A stretch of DNA of 64,000 bases from Hymenobacter properus (GCF_015694735.1 NZ_JADQDP010000005.1:1-64000), one strand, 5' to 3'; shown: positions 49,639 through 57,803, counted from the stretch's first letter. A program made the numbers and translations. Notes: generated by a model from the letters alone, not told the origin.

Positions 49639-50370
49639 ATGCTAACAACTTTCGGCTCGTTCGTCCTTTTCCTGCGCGGCATGGTCACGCGCACCGAGCG
49701 GTTCCGGGTGCTCTGGAATCGCACCATCGACGAAGCCATTCTCATCGGGGTCGATTCCGTGTTCATCGTCTCCATCGTGTCGGCCTTCATCGGGGCCGTA
49801 ACCTGCGTGCAGATTGCCTACAACCTCACCAACCCGCTCATTCCGCAGTCCACTATCGGCTACATGGTGCGCGAAATGACCATTCTGGAGCTTGCGCCCA
49901 CCATCACCAGCATCGTGCTGGCCGGCAAAGTAGGTTCCAGCATCGCCGGCGGCCTGGGCACCATGCGCATCACCGAGCAGATTTCGGCCCTCGAAGTAAT
50001 GGGCATCAATTCAACCTCTTACCTCGTGCTGCCGCGCATCTTGGCGGCGCTTCTGATGTTCCCCATGCTGGTTATCATGGCCATGCTGCTATCCATCATG
50101 GGCGGCTACTTGGCCGGCACTCTCACCGGCGTGATGACGGCCCAGGACTATATCGAAGGCATTCGCACCGACTTCATCCCCTACAACATCGTCTTCGCCC
50201 TCATCAAAGCCGTGGTGTTTGCCTTCCTGGTGTCGGGCATTTCGTCTTTCAAAGGCTATTTCACCACCGGCGGCGCCCTCGAAGTAGGCGCGGCCAGCAC
50301 CGGCGCCGTGACCAATTCCATCATCGCCATCCTCATCGCCGATTTCGCCTTGGCGGCCATTCTGCTTTGA
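49639..50370 (+). CDS. mlaE: MlaE-family ABC permease
   Basis: A 243-residue permease of the MlaFEDB lipid-transport type that moves phospholipids between inner and outer membranes. It has about five helices; conserved segments are GYMVREMTILELAPTITSIVLAGKVGSSIAGGLGTMRITEQISALEVMGI-like phrases (MRITEQISALEVMGINS) and GVMTAQDYIEGI. The MlaD-type MCE protein is not in the window. A heptad inverted repeat separates it from mlaF. Confidence 0.9.
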   Translation: MLTTFGSFVLFLRGMVTRTERFRVLWNRTIDEAILIGVDSVFIVSIVSAFIGAVTCVQIAYNLTNPLIPQSTIGYMVREMTILELAPTITSIVLAGKVGSSIAGGLGTMRITEQISALEVMGINSTSYLVLPRILAALLMFPMLVIMAMLLSIMGGYLAGTLTGVMTAQDYIEGIRTDFIPYNIVFALIKAVVFAFLVSGISSFKGYFTTGGALEVGAASTGAVTNSIIAILIADFALAAILL

Positions 50371-50374
50371 TTGG

Positions 50375-50459
50375 GTTGTCAGTTGTTCGTTGTCAGTTGT
50401 CAGTGAATCGACAACAGACAGTCGATTCTACCAACTGACAACGAACAACTGACAACTAC
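50375..50459. repeat. Inverted heptad element (copy D) inside mlaE-mlaF
   Basis: Left arm GTTGTCA-GTTGTTC-GTTGTCA-GTTGTCA (50375-50402), right arm CAACTGA-CAACGAA-CAACTGA-CAACTAC (50432-50459), with an inner GAATCGAC / GTCGATTC stem. It begins 5 bp after the mlaE stop and ends 1 bp before the mlaF ATG, so the mlaF start codon would be in or beside a long hairpin. Confidence 0.92.
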
Positions 50460-50460
50460 C

Positions 50461-51276
50461 ATGATAGAAGTATCCAACCTCGAAAAGTCATTCAACGGCA
50501 CTCCCGTGCTCAAAGGTGTGACGTGCACGTTCGAAACCGGCAAGTGCAACCTGTTGCTCGGTGGCTCGGGCACGGGTAAAAGCGTGCTGCTGCAGTGCAT
50601 CGTGGGCTTGATGAAGCCGGACATCGGCTCCATCACCTTCGATGGCACCGTGTACACCAACAGCAAGATTGATATCCGCCAGGAAATCCGCCGCAAAATC
50701 GGGATGCTGTTCCAGGGCTCGGCCCTGTTCGACTCGATGACCGTGGCCGAAAATGTGGAGTTTCCGCTGCAGATGCTTACGCCCGAAATGAGTCCCGAAG
50801 AGCGCCGCGAGCGGGTCGAATTCTGCCTCAAGCGCGTGGGCCTGGAAAAGGCTGGCAACAAGATGCCCGCCGAAATTTCGGGTGGCATGAAAAAGCGCGT
50901 CGGCATTGCCCGCGCCATTGCCCCGCAGTGTACCTACCTGTTTTGCGACGAACCCAACTCCGGCCTCGACCCTGCCACCAGCATCAAGATTGACGAGCTG
51001 ATTCACGAAATCACGCACGAATACAACATCACCACCGTCATCGTGACGCACGACATGAACTCGGTGATTGAAATCGGCGAGCACATCATCTTCCTGCACC
51101 AGGGCAAAAAACTCTGGGACGGCACCAAAGACGAAATCCTCAACGCCACCGTGCCCGAACTGCGCGACTTCATCTTCAGCAGCAGCCTGGTGCGCGCCGC
51201 CAAGCGCGTAGATGAAGAAACCGAAGGCGGTATGGCCGCTTTCGCCGAAGAAAGCGAGTCGGGCGGGGGCATCTAG
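50461..51276 (+). CDS. mlaF: MlaF-family ABC ATPase
   Basis: A 271-residue ATPase: Walker A GGSGTGKSVLL, Q-loop FQGSALFDSMTVAENVEFPL, signature ISGGMKKRVGIARA, Walker B LFCDEPNSGLD and switch His in VTHDM. ISGGMKKR and the long insert before it are typical of MlaF. It forms the energising subunit of a phospholipid transporter with MlaE; the extended C-terminus (ESESGGG) is acidic. Confidence 0.93.
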   Translation: MIEVSNLEKSFNGTPVLKGVTCTFETGKCNLLLGGSGTGKSVLLQCIVGLMKPDIGSITFDGTVYTNSKIDIRQEIRRKIGMLFQGSALFDSMTVAENVEFPLQMLTPEMSPEERRERVEFCLKRVGLEKAGNKMPAEISGGMKKRVGIARAIAPQCTYLFCDEPNSGLDPATSIKIDELIHEITHEYNITTVIVTHDMNSVIEIGEHIIFLHQGKKLWDGTKDEILNATVPELRDFIFSSSLVRAAKRVDEETEGGMAAFAEESESGGGI

Positions 51277-51298
51277 AGGCCGTTAGGCCAGTCAATTA

Positions 51299-51400
51299 AA
51301 GAAACGTCATGCTGAGCGCAGCCGAAGCATCTCTAATGCAAGACTAAATGATTAGTATAGCGGTAGAGATGCTTCGGCTGCGCTCAGCATGACGTTTCTT
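51299..51400. repeat. Family A palindromic repeat (copy 6)
   Basis: aagaaacgtcatgctgagcgcag / ctgcgctcagcatgacgtttctt, near perfect, inner cgaagcatctct / agagatgcttcg. Between the convergent mlaF and YfiT-like genes. Confidence 0.92.
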
Positions 51401-51423
51401 TATTCTCTTATCTGTGCCTATTC

Positions 51424-51954
51424 CTACGGCAGCAACAACTGCAAATGCCCTAGGTGGTGCCGCCCGTGCCAGGCATACAACGCTAGTGTCTGCTCGAGAG
51501 TAGACGTGCGCTGATTGCCAGGATGATAAAACGTGCGCTGCCACTGCTCGTCCGTGAGGTGGTGCAACAGCGTCACAAAGCGAGAATGCATTGCCTCCAG
51601 CAGCGTAAGCGAAACGGTGACGGGCGAGGCGGCCACATCGGGCAGCTCGGCCCAGGCTGCTTCCTCGTAGGGCTTGATGGTAGGGTTGTCCTCCGTGAGG
51701 GCCAGCCGGAAGCGCACATAGGCATTCATATGCGAGTCGGCTACGTGGTGAATGACCTGGCGGCCGTTCCAGCCGCCGGGGCGGTAGGGGCGCTCCAGGC
51801 CCACGCCGCCCACGGCCTTGGCCGCGGCCGTAAGCTGGGCCGGCAAATCGGCAATTTGCTGGATAAGCGCGGTGCGCTCATCAGCAGTCAGGGGCGCCGT
51901 CGGTAGCTGGGGCCGGCCGATGGGGTATTTAAGGGAGTCGTCAGTTGGATTCAT
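51424..51954 (-). CDS. YfiT/DinB-family protein (bacillithiol transferase type)
   Basis: A 176-residue four-helix DinB-fold metalloprotein. YPIGRP at the start, VHHVADSHMNAYVRFRLALTE (metal-binding His region) and HGRHHLGHL near the end are the hallmarks of the YfiT/BstA group. The group detoxifies electrophiles with bacillithiol. Activity in this organism is inferred. The start is an ATG preceded by a near-consensus promoter (TTTCTTTG). Confidence 0.87.
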   Translation of the reverse strand: MNPTDDSLKYPIGRPQLPTAPLTADERTALIQQIADLPAQLTAAAKAVGGVGLERPYRPGGWNGRQVIHHVADSHMNAYVRFRLALTEDNPTIKPYEEAAWAELPDVAASPVTVSLTLLEAMHSRFVTLLHHLTDEQWQRTFYHPGNQRTSTLEQTLALYAWHGRHHLGHLQLLLP

Positions 51955-51970
51955 AGCCGCAAAGAAAACA

Positions 51971-52001
51971 AAAGCGCCGCCTCAGTCCGAGGCGGCGCTT
52001 T
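51971..52001. terminator. Rho-independent terminator of the bifunctional-nuclease gene
   Basis: Stem GCGCCGCCTC / GAGGCGGCGC, 5-nt loop, followed on the minus strand by TTTTGTTTTC. It ends transcription from the gene at 52031-52663. Confidence 0.9.
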
Positions 52002-52030
52002 CAATTCATGGAATGGCAAAGGCACGGACC

Positions 52031-52663
52031 CTAGCCGTTGCGCTTGTTCAACTCGTCGCGAATCTTGGCAGCTTTCTCATAATCTTCTTTTTCCAAAGCC
52101 TGGGTCAGCATCTTCGTGAGTTCTTCTGACGATACCTGGCCGCTGGGGTCGCGCGGCTCGGGCTGCGCGCGGCTGCCCGAGCGCGGCGTATCGTCGTCGT
52201 CCTCCTCGTCTTCATCGTCCTCCTCGTCGGCTTCACTGTCGGCCTCGTCGAGGTCGGAGAGGATAATGCCGGCTTCGCTGAGCACGCTTTCTACGGTGTA
52301 AATGGGCACGCCGAAGCGCAGGCCGATGGCAATGGCATCGGAGGGCCGGGCGTCAATTTCGAAAGTGGTGGCGCCATCAGAGCACACGATGCGCGAATAG
52401 AACACGCCTTCCTTCAAATCAGAAATTATCACTTCCAGAATCACCACGTGCACGTGCTCGGCAAACGATTTGAACAGGTCGTGGGTGAGGGGCCGGTTGG
52501 GGCTGATTTTTTCGATTTGGATGGCGATGCTCTGGGCTTCGAACATGCCGATGATGATGGGCAGGCGGCGGTTGCCGCCCTTCTCGCCCAGAATCAGCGC
52601 GAAGGAGCCAGACTGCGACTGGCTGGACGACAGGCCCAGGATTTCAAGCTGGATTTTTTTCAA
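52031..52663 (-). CDS. Bifunctional nuclease (BFN/DUF151) domain protein with UvrB/C-like tail
   Basis: A 210-residue protein: an N-terminal BFN domain (IQLEILGLSSSQSQSGSFALIL, GMFEAQSIAIQIE, DARPSDAIAIGLRFGVPIYT), a strongly acidic linker (EADEEDDEDEEDDDD) and a C-terminal UVR-type helix pair (EELTKMLTQALEKEDYEKAAKIRDELN). The domains fit the TM0160-type family; a nuclease activity has been reported for plant relatives but the bacterial role is unclear. TTG 52663 is chosen; longer starts give a Pro-rich extension without similarity. Confidence 0.87.
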   Translation of the reverse strand: MKKIQLEILGLSSSQSQSGSFALILGEKGGNRRLPIIIGMFEAQSIAIQIEKISPNRPLTHDLFKSFAEHVHVVILEVIISDLKEGVFYSRIVCSDGATTFEIDARPSDAIAIGLRFGVPIYTVESVLSEAGIILSDLDEADSEADEEDDEDEEDDDDTPRSGSRAQPEPRDPSGQVSSEELTKMLTQALEKEDYEKAAKIRDELNKRNG

Positions 52664-52803
52664 GGGAATGGTGCGGTGTGTCTTCGAGGGCGTAGGAGAG
52701 GGGGCGGGTAGCCCGGCCGCGGCCGGTAGGAAGGATGTACGTGCAAATAAAGAAAAGTCCGGGCATTGGCCGCCCAAAACCTGCCTCGTAATACGCGAAA
52801 GTG

Positions 52804-52865
52804 AAAAAAAGATTGGGGGCCCAAGCCCTGAATTTCTTACGAAACGCAGCGGCTTAAGCCCCCAA
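52804..52865 (-). terminator. Terminator of etfBA
   Basis: Imperfect hairpin TTGGGGGC...AAGCC / GGCTT...GCCCCCAA followed on the minus strand by TTTTTTT (52804-52810). It lies just after the etfA stop. Confidence 0.75.
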
Positions 52866-52881
52866 ATCCATCAAATGCGAT

Positions 52882-53859
52882 TTAGTTCAGCGCCTTAACC
52901 GCAGCCGTCAGCTTGGGCAGCACGTCGAACACATCGCCCACAATGCCGTAATCGGCGGCTTTAAAGAACGGAGCTTCGGGGTCTTTGTTGATAACCACGA
53001 TAACCTTCGAGCTGTTCACGCCGGCCAGGTGCTGGATGGCACCCGAAATGCCGCAGGCAATGTACAGGTTCGGCGACACGGTGATGCCGGTTTGGCCCAC
53101 GTGCTCGTGGTGGGGGCGCCAGTCTACGTCGCTTACCGGCTTAGAGCAGGCCGTGGCCGCGCCCAGGGCTTTGGCCAGGTCCTCAATCAGGCCCCAGTTC
53201 TCGGGGCCCTTCATGCCGCGGCCACCCGATACCACGCGTTCGGCTTCGGGCAGCAGAACGCCGCCGGCCTGGTCCTGCATCACTACCTGCTTGGGGGCAT
53301 CAGCAAAGTCGGCATCCGAAAGCTGGGCCGAGAAGCTGGCTACTTCGGCCGTTTTGCCGGCGTCGTGCTGGGCTTCGGTCGAGTTTTTCTTCACGGCAAT
53401 GATTTTGCGGTCGCCGCTCAGCACCACGTCCGAAAACGCCTTGCCCGAGAAGGCGCCGCGCTTCACCACAAACTGGCCGCCGTCCGTCTTGGGCAGCTCC
53501 ACCACGTTGGTAGCCAAGCTGGCCTTGAGGCGCACCGACAGGCGCGAACCCACGGCGGCGCCAATGTTGCTGTTGGCCAGCACAATTACCTTGGCTTGTT
53601 CCTGCTCGGCCGCCGTGGCGATGAGCTTGGTGTAGGCGTTGTTCACGAAGTCCTTGAGGCGGGGCTCAGCATCGTACAGCACTTTCGTGATGCCCTGCTC
53701 GCCCAGCTTGACCAGGTTGGCTTCATTGGCTTCGCCCACGGCAATGGCCGTGGCGGTAGTGCCCAGCTGCGCGGCCACTTGCGCCCCATACGAGGCCACT
53801 TCCAGCGACGACTTTTTTACTTCGCCGTCGGCGCATTCAACTACAACTAATACAGACAT
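52882..53859 (-). CDS. etfA: Electron transfer flavoprotein alpha subunit
   Basis: Together with EtfB it accepts electrons from acyl-CoA and other dehydrogenases and passes them to the quinone pool. The 325-residue protein has the N-terminal nucleotide-fold and the C-terminal FAD domain with VVSGGRGMKGPENW, GAATACSKPVSD, GQTGITVSPNLYIACGISGAIQHLAG and INKDPEAPFFKAADYGIVGD, all ETF-alpha hallmarks. It follows etfB across 105 bp that is almost entirely an inverted heptad element. Confidence 0.95.
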   Translation of the reverse strand: MSVLVVVECADGEVKKSSLEVASYGAQVAAQLGTTATAIAVGEANEANLVKLGEQGITKVLYDAEPRLKDFVNNAYTKLIATAAEQEQAKVIVLANSNIGAAVGSRLSVRLKASLATNVVELPKTDGGQFVVKRGAFSGKAFSDVVLSGDRKIIAVKKNSTEAQHDAGKTAEVASFSAQLSDADFADAPKQVVMQDQAGGVLLPEAERVVSGGRGMKGPENWGLIEDLAKALGAATACSKPVSDVDWRPHHEHVGQTGITVSPNLYIACGISGAIQHLAGVNSSKVIVVINKDPEAPFFKAADYGIVGDVFDVLPKLTAAVKALN

Positions 53860-53863
53860 GTCT

Positions 53864-53963
53864 TTGAGTTTTGAATGTTGAGAGTTGAGTGTTGAATTAT
53901 TGGTTGAAGGAAGGCATGCGCTTTAGATGAGCATTCAACCCTCAACATTCAACACTTAACATT
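53864..53963. repeat. Inverted heptad element (copy C3) inside etfB-etfA
   Basis: Left arm TTGAGTT-TTGAATG-TTGAGAG-TTGAGTG-TTGAATT (53864-53898); right arm CAACCCT-CAACATT-CAACACT-TAACATT (53936-53963). It fills nearly the whole gap between the two ETF genes. Confidence 0.9.
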
Positions 53964-53964
53964 T

Positions 53965-54705
53965 CTAGATGACTTTGGCTTCGTTGCGGAGCAGCTTGAT
54001 GAGCTCGCCGGCGTTTTCGGCATCGATGAGCTTCACGCCCTGCTTCTTGGGCGGGAGGGCGTACTCCTGCACCTGGGTGCGGGCGGGCTCGCCCACGGCG
54101 GGCACCACTTTCAGGGGCTTGGTGCGGGCCGTCATGATGCCGCGCATGTTGGGGATGCGCGGCTCGCACATGGGCTGCTGGCACGAGGCCACGAAGGGCG
54201 TGTTTACGCTCACAATCTCTTTGCCGCCCTCAATTTCGCGCTCCAGCGTGGCGGTGTTGCCGCTCATGTCCAGCTTCATGGCCGGGGCCACCGTGGGGAC
54301 GCCCAGCATTTCGCCCACCATGCCGTGCACCTGGAAGCCGTTGTAGTCAATGCTTTCCTTGCCCATCAGAATCACGTCGTAAGCGCCTTCTTTGGCGATG
54401 GCAGCAATTTGCTCGGCCACGAAGTAGGCGTCGGTCGGCGCGGCGTTCACCCGGATGGCGTCATCGGCGCCAATGGCCAGGGCCTTGCGGATGTTGGGCT
54501 CGGTGTCGGCTTCGCCCACGTTCAGGACGGTGACGGTGCCGCTGCCGGCTGCTTCCTTCAGCTCGATGGCACGGGTGAGGGCGTATTCGTCCCAGGGATT
54601 AATCACGAACTGCACCCCAGCCTTGTTGAACTCCTTGTTATCGGGCGTGAAGGTGATTTTGGTGGTCGTGTCGGGCACGTTGGAAATACAAACCAGAAAC
54701 TTCAT
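53965..54705 (-). CDS. etfB: Electron transfer flavoprotein beta subunit
   Basis: The 246-residue subunit carries the AMP-binding fold of ETF-beta: MKFLVCISNVPDT, AGVQFVINPWDEYALTRAIELKE, MGKESIDYNG and the C-terminal VSVNTPFVASCQQPMCEPRIPNMRGIM-like region (typical beta-subunit signature around the Q-x2-x-E-P-R). It is the first gene of etfBA. A TACCTTTG promoter lies ~128 nt upstream, leaving an unusually long leader that holds a short ORF and a T-tailed hairpin. Confidence 0.93.
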   Translation of the reverse strand: MKFLVCISNVPDTTTKITFTPDNKEFNKAGVQFVINPWDEYALTRAIELKEAAGSGTVTVLNVGEADTEPNIRKALAIGADDAIRVNAAPTDAYFVAEQIAAIAKEGAYDVILMGKESIDYNGFQVHGMVGEMLGVPTVAPAMKLDMSGNTATLEREIEGGKEIVSVNTPFVASCQQPMCEPRIPNMRGIMTARTKPLKVVPAVGEPARTQVQEYALPPKKQGVKLIDAENAGELIKLLRNEAKVI

Positions 54706-54732
54706 TGAAAGAGGGTTTGGGTGGCGAAATCA

Positions 54733-54763
54733 GCGAAAAAAGGCTGCATGCATAACAAGCAGC
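54733..54763 (-). promoter_or_regulatory. Possible attenuator-like hairpin in the etfB leader
   Basis: Minus-strand GCTGC / GCAGC stem with an 11-nt loop followed by CTTTTTT, 30-60 nt upstream of the etfB ATG. The stem is only 5 bp, so it is a weak candidate. Confidence 0.3.
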
Positions 54764-54770
54764 AGGGGTT

Positions 54771-54824
54771 CTACGGTTTCCAAAAGCCAATCAATAAAGC
54801 AGAATTGCCGTAGAAAAGCCGCAT
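54771..54824 (-). CDS. Possible 17-residue leader peptide before etfB
   Basis: ATG 54824 opens a 17-codon frame (MRLFYGNSALLIGFWKP, stop TAG) immediately after the TACCTTTG promoter (54833-54840, 8 nt before the ATG). It is followed by the T-tailed hairpin above. No rare or regulatory codon run is evident; chance is possible. Confidence 0.25.
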   Translation of the reverse strand: MRLFYGNSALLIGFWKP

Positions 54825-54832
54825 TTTTGCCC

Positions 54833-54840
54833 CAAAGGTA
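54833..54840 (-). promoter_or_regulatory. -7 promoter element TACCTTTG of etfBA
   Basis: Exact TAnnTTTG match on the minus strand; it implies a leader of about 120 nt before etfB. Confidence 0.55.
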
Positions 54841-54858
54841 AACAAAACTCCCTCCCTG

Positions 54859-55197
54859 ATGAACACCGCACCCACCCGTTTACAGCAGCTGCTTGCTTTC
54901 TACGCCGACGACCCCACCGACGCCTTCACCATCTACGCGCTGGCCACCGAATACCGCGCCCAAGAACCCGAACGCGCCTGGGAATTTTACCAAAAACTTC
55001 TTGCCGAGCACCCCGATTACGTAGGTACTTACTACCACGCTGGCAAATTGCTGGAGCAATTCGGCCGCAAGGATGAGGCCGAAAAAGTATACCGCACAGG
55101 CTTGGTCGTGGCTAAAAAAGGGGGGCAGCAGCACGCTGCCAGCGAACTTCTGCAGGCATTGAATAGCTGCCTGGGGTTGGATTATGAAGACGACTGA
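54859..55197 (+). CDS. Small tetratricopeptide-repeat protein
   Basis: A 112-residue cytoplasmic protein with two TPR-type helix pairs (AFTIYALATEYRAQEPERAWEFYQKLLAEHPDYVGTYYHAGKL, in shorter phrases: AWEFYQKLLAEHPDY and AGKLLEQFGRKDEAEKVY). A protein-protein adaptor by fold; partner unknown. Divergent from etfB. Confidence 0.82.
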   Translation: MNTAPTRLQQLLAFYADDPTDAFTIYALATEYRAQEPERAWEFYQKLLAEHPDYVGTYYHAGKLLEQFGRKDEAEKVYRTGLVVAKKGGQQHAASELLQALNSCLGLDYEDD

Positions 55198-55438
55198 GGC
55201 TCATTCGATGATAAGTCATCAATAGTTGTGGCTCGGACTCCAGCATAGGAGCTTAATTTAATGCATGTAATTATTTTTTTGACCGGGTAATAACATGCTT
55301 AAACGAGTGAAGTGAATCGTTGAGCCGGCAAAAGGGGCATTTCAGCGGTGTTCAATAGAATATAGGTTTTTTGCGTAGTTATTTTGTTTTAAATAAGTTT
55401 GGTCAAAATCAATCCCGGTACATTCTAATTTACGCTGC
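55198..55438. other. AT-rich intergenic region, no gene seen
   Basis: This 240-bp stretch is clearly more AT-rich than its surroundings. Apart from the promoter at its right end (TTG 55371-55373, TAAGTTTG 55394-55401) I see no ORF, RNA fold or repeat. Confidence 0.6.
55371..55401 (+). promoter_or_regulatory. Promoter with -33 TTG and -7 TAAGTTTG
   Basis: TTG (55371-55373) and TAAGTTTG (55394-55401) are 20 nt apart, within the spacing known for Bacteroidota promoters. This is the only site in the window where both elements are clear. Leader to ATG 55439 is about 30 nt. Confidence 0.62.
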
Positions 55439-56281
55439 ATGCCCAGCTTGCTCGACGCTGTAAGAGCTGCATTTTCGCCCGAGCTTGTTCGCCATGTGGC
55501 GAGCCGGCTTGGGGAGGCAGAATCGAGCGTGAGCAAAGCGGTGAGTGGAATAGTGCCCATGGTGCTTTGTGGCTTGATAAACCAAGCCGGTTCTGGTGCC
55601 AGCCAGGCAGTTTTTACCATGAGCCGCCAAGCTTGGCTGAGCACGCATTATAACGTGAGCACAACCACGGGCATGCTGGGCGTACTGGGCAGCAGCGTCG
55701 CCAGTGGCAATGGCTTGGTAACGGGCCAGGCGGTGTTGGAAAAGCTGTTTGGCACCGGAAGCCACGTGCTGGTTGAACCGATTAAAAACTTTGCGGGCAT
55801 CCGGGAGGAATCGGCCGACACCTTGCTCCGTCTGGTGGGCACCGTGCTGCCGGCTTTGCTGGGCCAATACGCCGCCGGCCGTCAACTCCAGGCGGCTGGG
55901 TTGGCTTCGGAGCTGGCGGCTAGTAAAGGCGCCGTGCGCGCCTTGCTCCCCGCCGGCCTGCAGGGCCTGGTGGGCCTGCTGTGGTGGAGTGGGTTGGCAA
56001 CCGGACTGAGCCACCCGGCGGCGCCCGCGCGCAGCCTGACTTCGGTGGTGCGGGAGCGGATGGTATCGGTATTGGACTGGACCGTGCAACGCTACAGTAT
56101 GCTGGTGGCGCTGGTGGGCGGAGTAGTGATGCTGTGCTTCGCATTGGCCGGCACAGCAGCGGGCACCGAAGCGCCCGTGCAACCGGCCCCTATACGACTA
56201 CCAGCCACTGCCGTAAGCCAGGAAATGGAGGCTGAAACCGGCCTCCGGCCCCTTGAGACAAAAGAGTTGGGCTTGTTCTAA
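55439..56281 (+). CDS. DUF937 protein with C-terminal membrane helix
   Basis: A 280-residue protein whose first ~190 residues match DUF937: SLLDAVRAAFSPELVRHVASRLGEAESSVSKAVSGIVPMVLCGL-type helices (for example GEAESSVSKAVSGIVPMVL) and GREESADTLLRLVGTVLPALLGQ. One membrane helix follows at ~220-240 (YSMLVALVGGVVMLCFALAG). DUF937 proteins often carry a C-terminal OmpA domain; this one does not, so it may be a shortened or distinct form. Function unknown. Confidence 0.78.
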   Translation: MPSLLDAVRAAFSPELVRHVASRLGEAESSVSKAVSGIVPMVLCGLINQAGSGASQAVFTMSRQAWLSTHYNVSTTTGMLGVLGSSVASGNGLVTGQAVLEKLFGTGSHVLVEPIKNFAGIREESADTLLRLVGTVLPALLGQYAAGRQLQAAGLASELAASKGAVRALLPAGLQGLVGLLWWSGLATGLSHPAAPARSLTSVVRERMVSVLDWTVQRYSMLVALVGGVVMLCFALAGTAAGTEAPVQPAPIRLPATAVSQEMEAETGLRPLETKELGLF

Positions 56282-56406
56282 GCTAAGCGTTGGCCCCGTA
56301 AAGGAGGGTGTTCACCGAGAATCTGGACCCGTTCGCGGCACTTCATAATCATTCATTTTATCCTCATGCGCCTCCCTTCATCTTTGTCGGGAAATCAACG
56401 CTGAGT

Positions 56407-57714
56407 ATGTCCCGTCTACGTTTTATAGCCCTTCTCGGGGCTGGGTTGCTTACCGCCGGCGCGGCTGCTGCCCAGGCCCAGACTCCGGCCGCTGCCCCGG
56501 CCGACACCGTGCGGCTTTCGTTGCCCGATGCCGAGCAGCGCTTCTTCCAGAATAACTTGGCCGTGCTGGCCCAACAGTACAACGTGACGGTGGCCCAAGC
56601 CCAGGCCGTGCAGGCCCGCCTCCTCGACAACCCGACCATTTACGTGGAGCAGGATGTGCTTCGGCGGCGCATCACCCGGCCCACGGTGCCCGAGGGCACG
56701 GCCGCCAGCGAGGCGGTGGTGAGCGTGCAGCAATTGTTCTCGCTGGCCGGGCGGCGTAAGGCGGCAGGCCAGGCGGCCCAGCAGGGCGCGGTGGTGGAGC
56801 AATATAACCTGCAGGACCTGCTGCGCAACTTGCGTTACCAGCTGCGCACCACCTACTACGACTTGTATTTCAAGCAGCGGAGCTTGGGCGCCTATGCTAC
56901 CGAAATAGCTTCGCTGACGCGCACCGTGGGCTTGTATCAGACGCAGTACGAGAAGGGTAACATTGCGCTCAAAGAAGTAATTCGTCTGCGGGCGTTCCTG
57001 TTCACCCTGCAAAGCGAGCGGCAAAACCTGCTCAACGACGTGGCCTCGGACCAAACCGACCTGCATGTGCTGCTGCGCGATGCCTCGGGCAGCCAGTATG
57101 TGCCCCTGGTGGACATAACCAAAACCCGCGATTTGAGCCTGAACGGCTATCCGGAGCAAGCGTTAGTCGACACGGCCCTCGTGCGCCGTACCGACCTGAA
57201 CGCCCGCCGTGCCACCCTGGAGCAGCAAAACCTGAACCTGCGCCTCCAGCAAAAACTGGCCACGCCCGACCTCACCGTGGGCTATACCTACGACAAGGCC
57301 GGCAACTACATCAACAACTACAATGCCCTGACGCTGGGCATGGCCGTGCCGGTTTTCAACCGCAACCAGGGCAACATTCAGGCAGCGAAGGCCCAGGTGG
57401 CAGCCAGCAAGCTGCAAGTCGACCAGCAGCAGCTGGTGGTGCAGAACGAAGTGCACCAGGCCTACCAGCTGGCGGCCCGCAACGACGAGCTGTTTCAAAA
57501 CACCGACCGCGACACGGCTCCCTTCGCCCGGCTGATGGTAGGCATTGAGCAGAGCTATGCCAAGCGCCTGCTGAGCGTGGTGGAGTACCTCGACTTTTTC
57601 GAATCATACAAGAACAACCTTGTGCAGCTCAATACTTTGCGTGCTAACCGGGTGCGGGCTTTCGAGCAACTCAATTTTGCGGTGGGCAAGCCAATTTTCC
57701 GCGCCGACCAATAA
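56407..57714 (+). CDS. TolC-family outer-membrane efflux channel
   Basis: A 435-residue outer-membrane factor: signal peptide (ALLGAGLLTAGAAAAQAQ) and the helical/beta repeats of TolC/CusC proteins (LPDAEQRFFQNNLAVLAQQYNV, LVDTALVRRTDLNARRATLEQQN, VGYTYDKAGNYINNYNALTLGMAVPVFNRNQGNIQAAKAQV in part). It opens a metal-efflux operon with the fusion protein and CzcA pump. ATG 56407 gives the signal peptide; the in-frame 56308 start adds a non-signal N-terminus. Confidence 0.9.
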   Translation: MSRLRFIALLGAGLLTAGAAAAQAQTPAAAPADTVRLSLPDAEQRFFQNNLAVLAQQYNVTVAQAQAVQARLLDNPTIYVEQDVLRRRITRPTVPEGTAASEAVVSVQQLFSLAGRRKAAGQAAQQGAVVEQYNLQDLLRNLRYQLRTTYYDLYFKQRSLGAYATEIASLTRTVGLYQTQYEKGNIALKEVIRLRAFLFTLQSERQNLLNDVASDQTDLHVLLRDASGSQYVPLVDITKTRDLSLNGYPEQALVDTALVRRTDLNARRATLEQQNLNLRLQQKLATPDLTVGYTYDKAGNYINNYNALTLGMAVPVFNRNQGNIQAAKAQVAASKLQVDQQQLVVQNEVHQAYQLAARNDELFQNTDRDTAPFARLMVGIEQSYAKRLLSVVEYLDFFESYKNNLVQLNTLRANRVRAFEQLNFAVGKPIFRADQ

Positions 57715-57749
57715 TCAATTCAACAGAATAGAGTCAGTTGCGTGGGCAA

Positions 57750-57780
57750 GATGCTTCGGCTGCGCTCCGCACGACGTTCT
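57750..57780. repeat. Half copy of family A palindrome inside the efflux operon
   Basis: gatgcttcggctgcgctccgcacgacgttct matches the right arm of family A with a few changes (ccgcacg for cagcatg). There is no left arm. It lies in the 89-bp gap between the TolC and fusion-protein genes. Confidence 0.75.
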
Positions 57781-57803
57781 ACCGACGATATTACCCCACA
57801 CTC

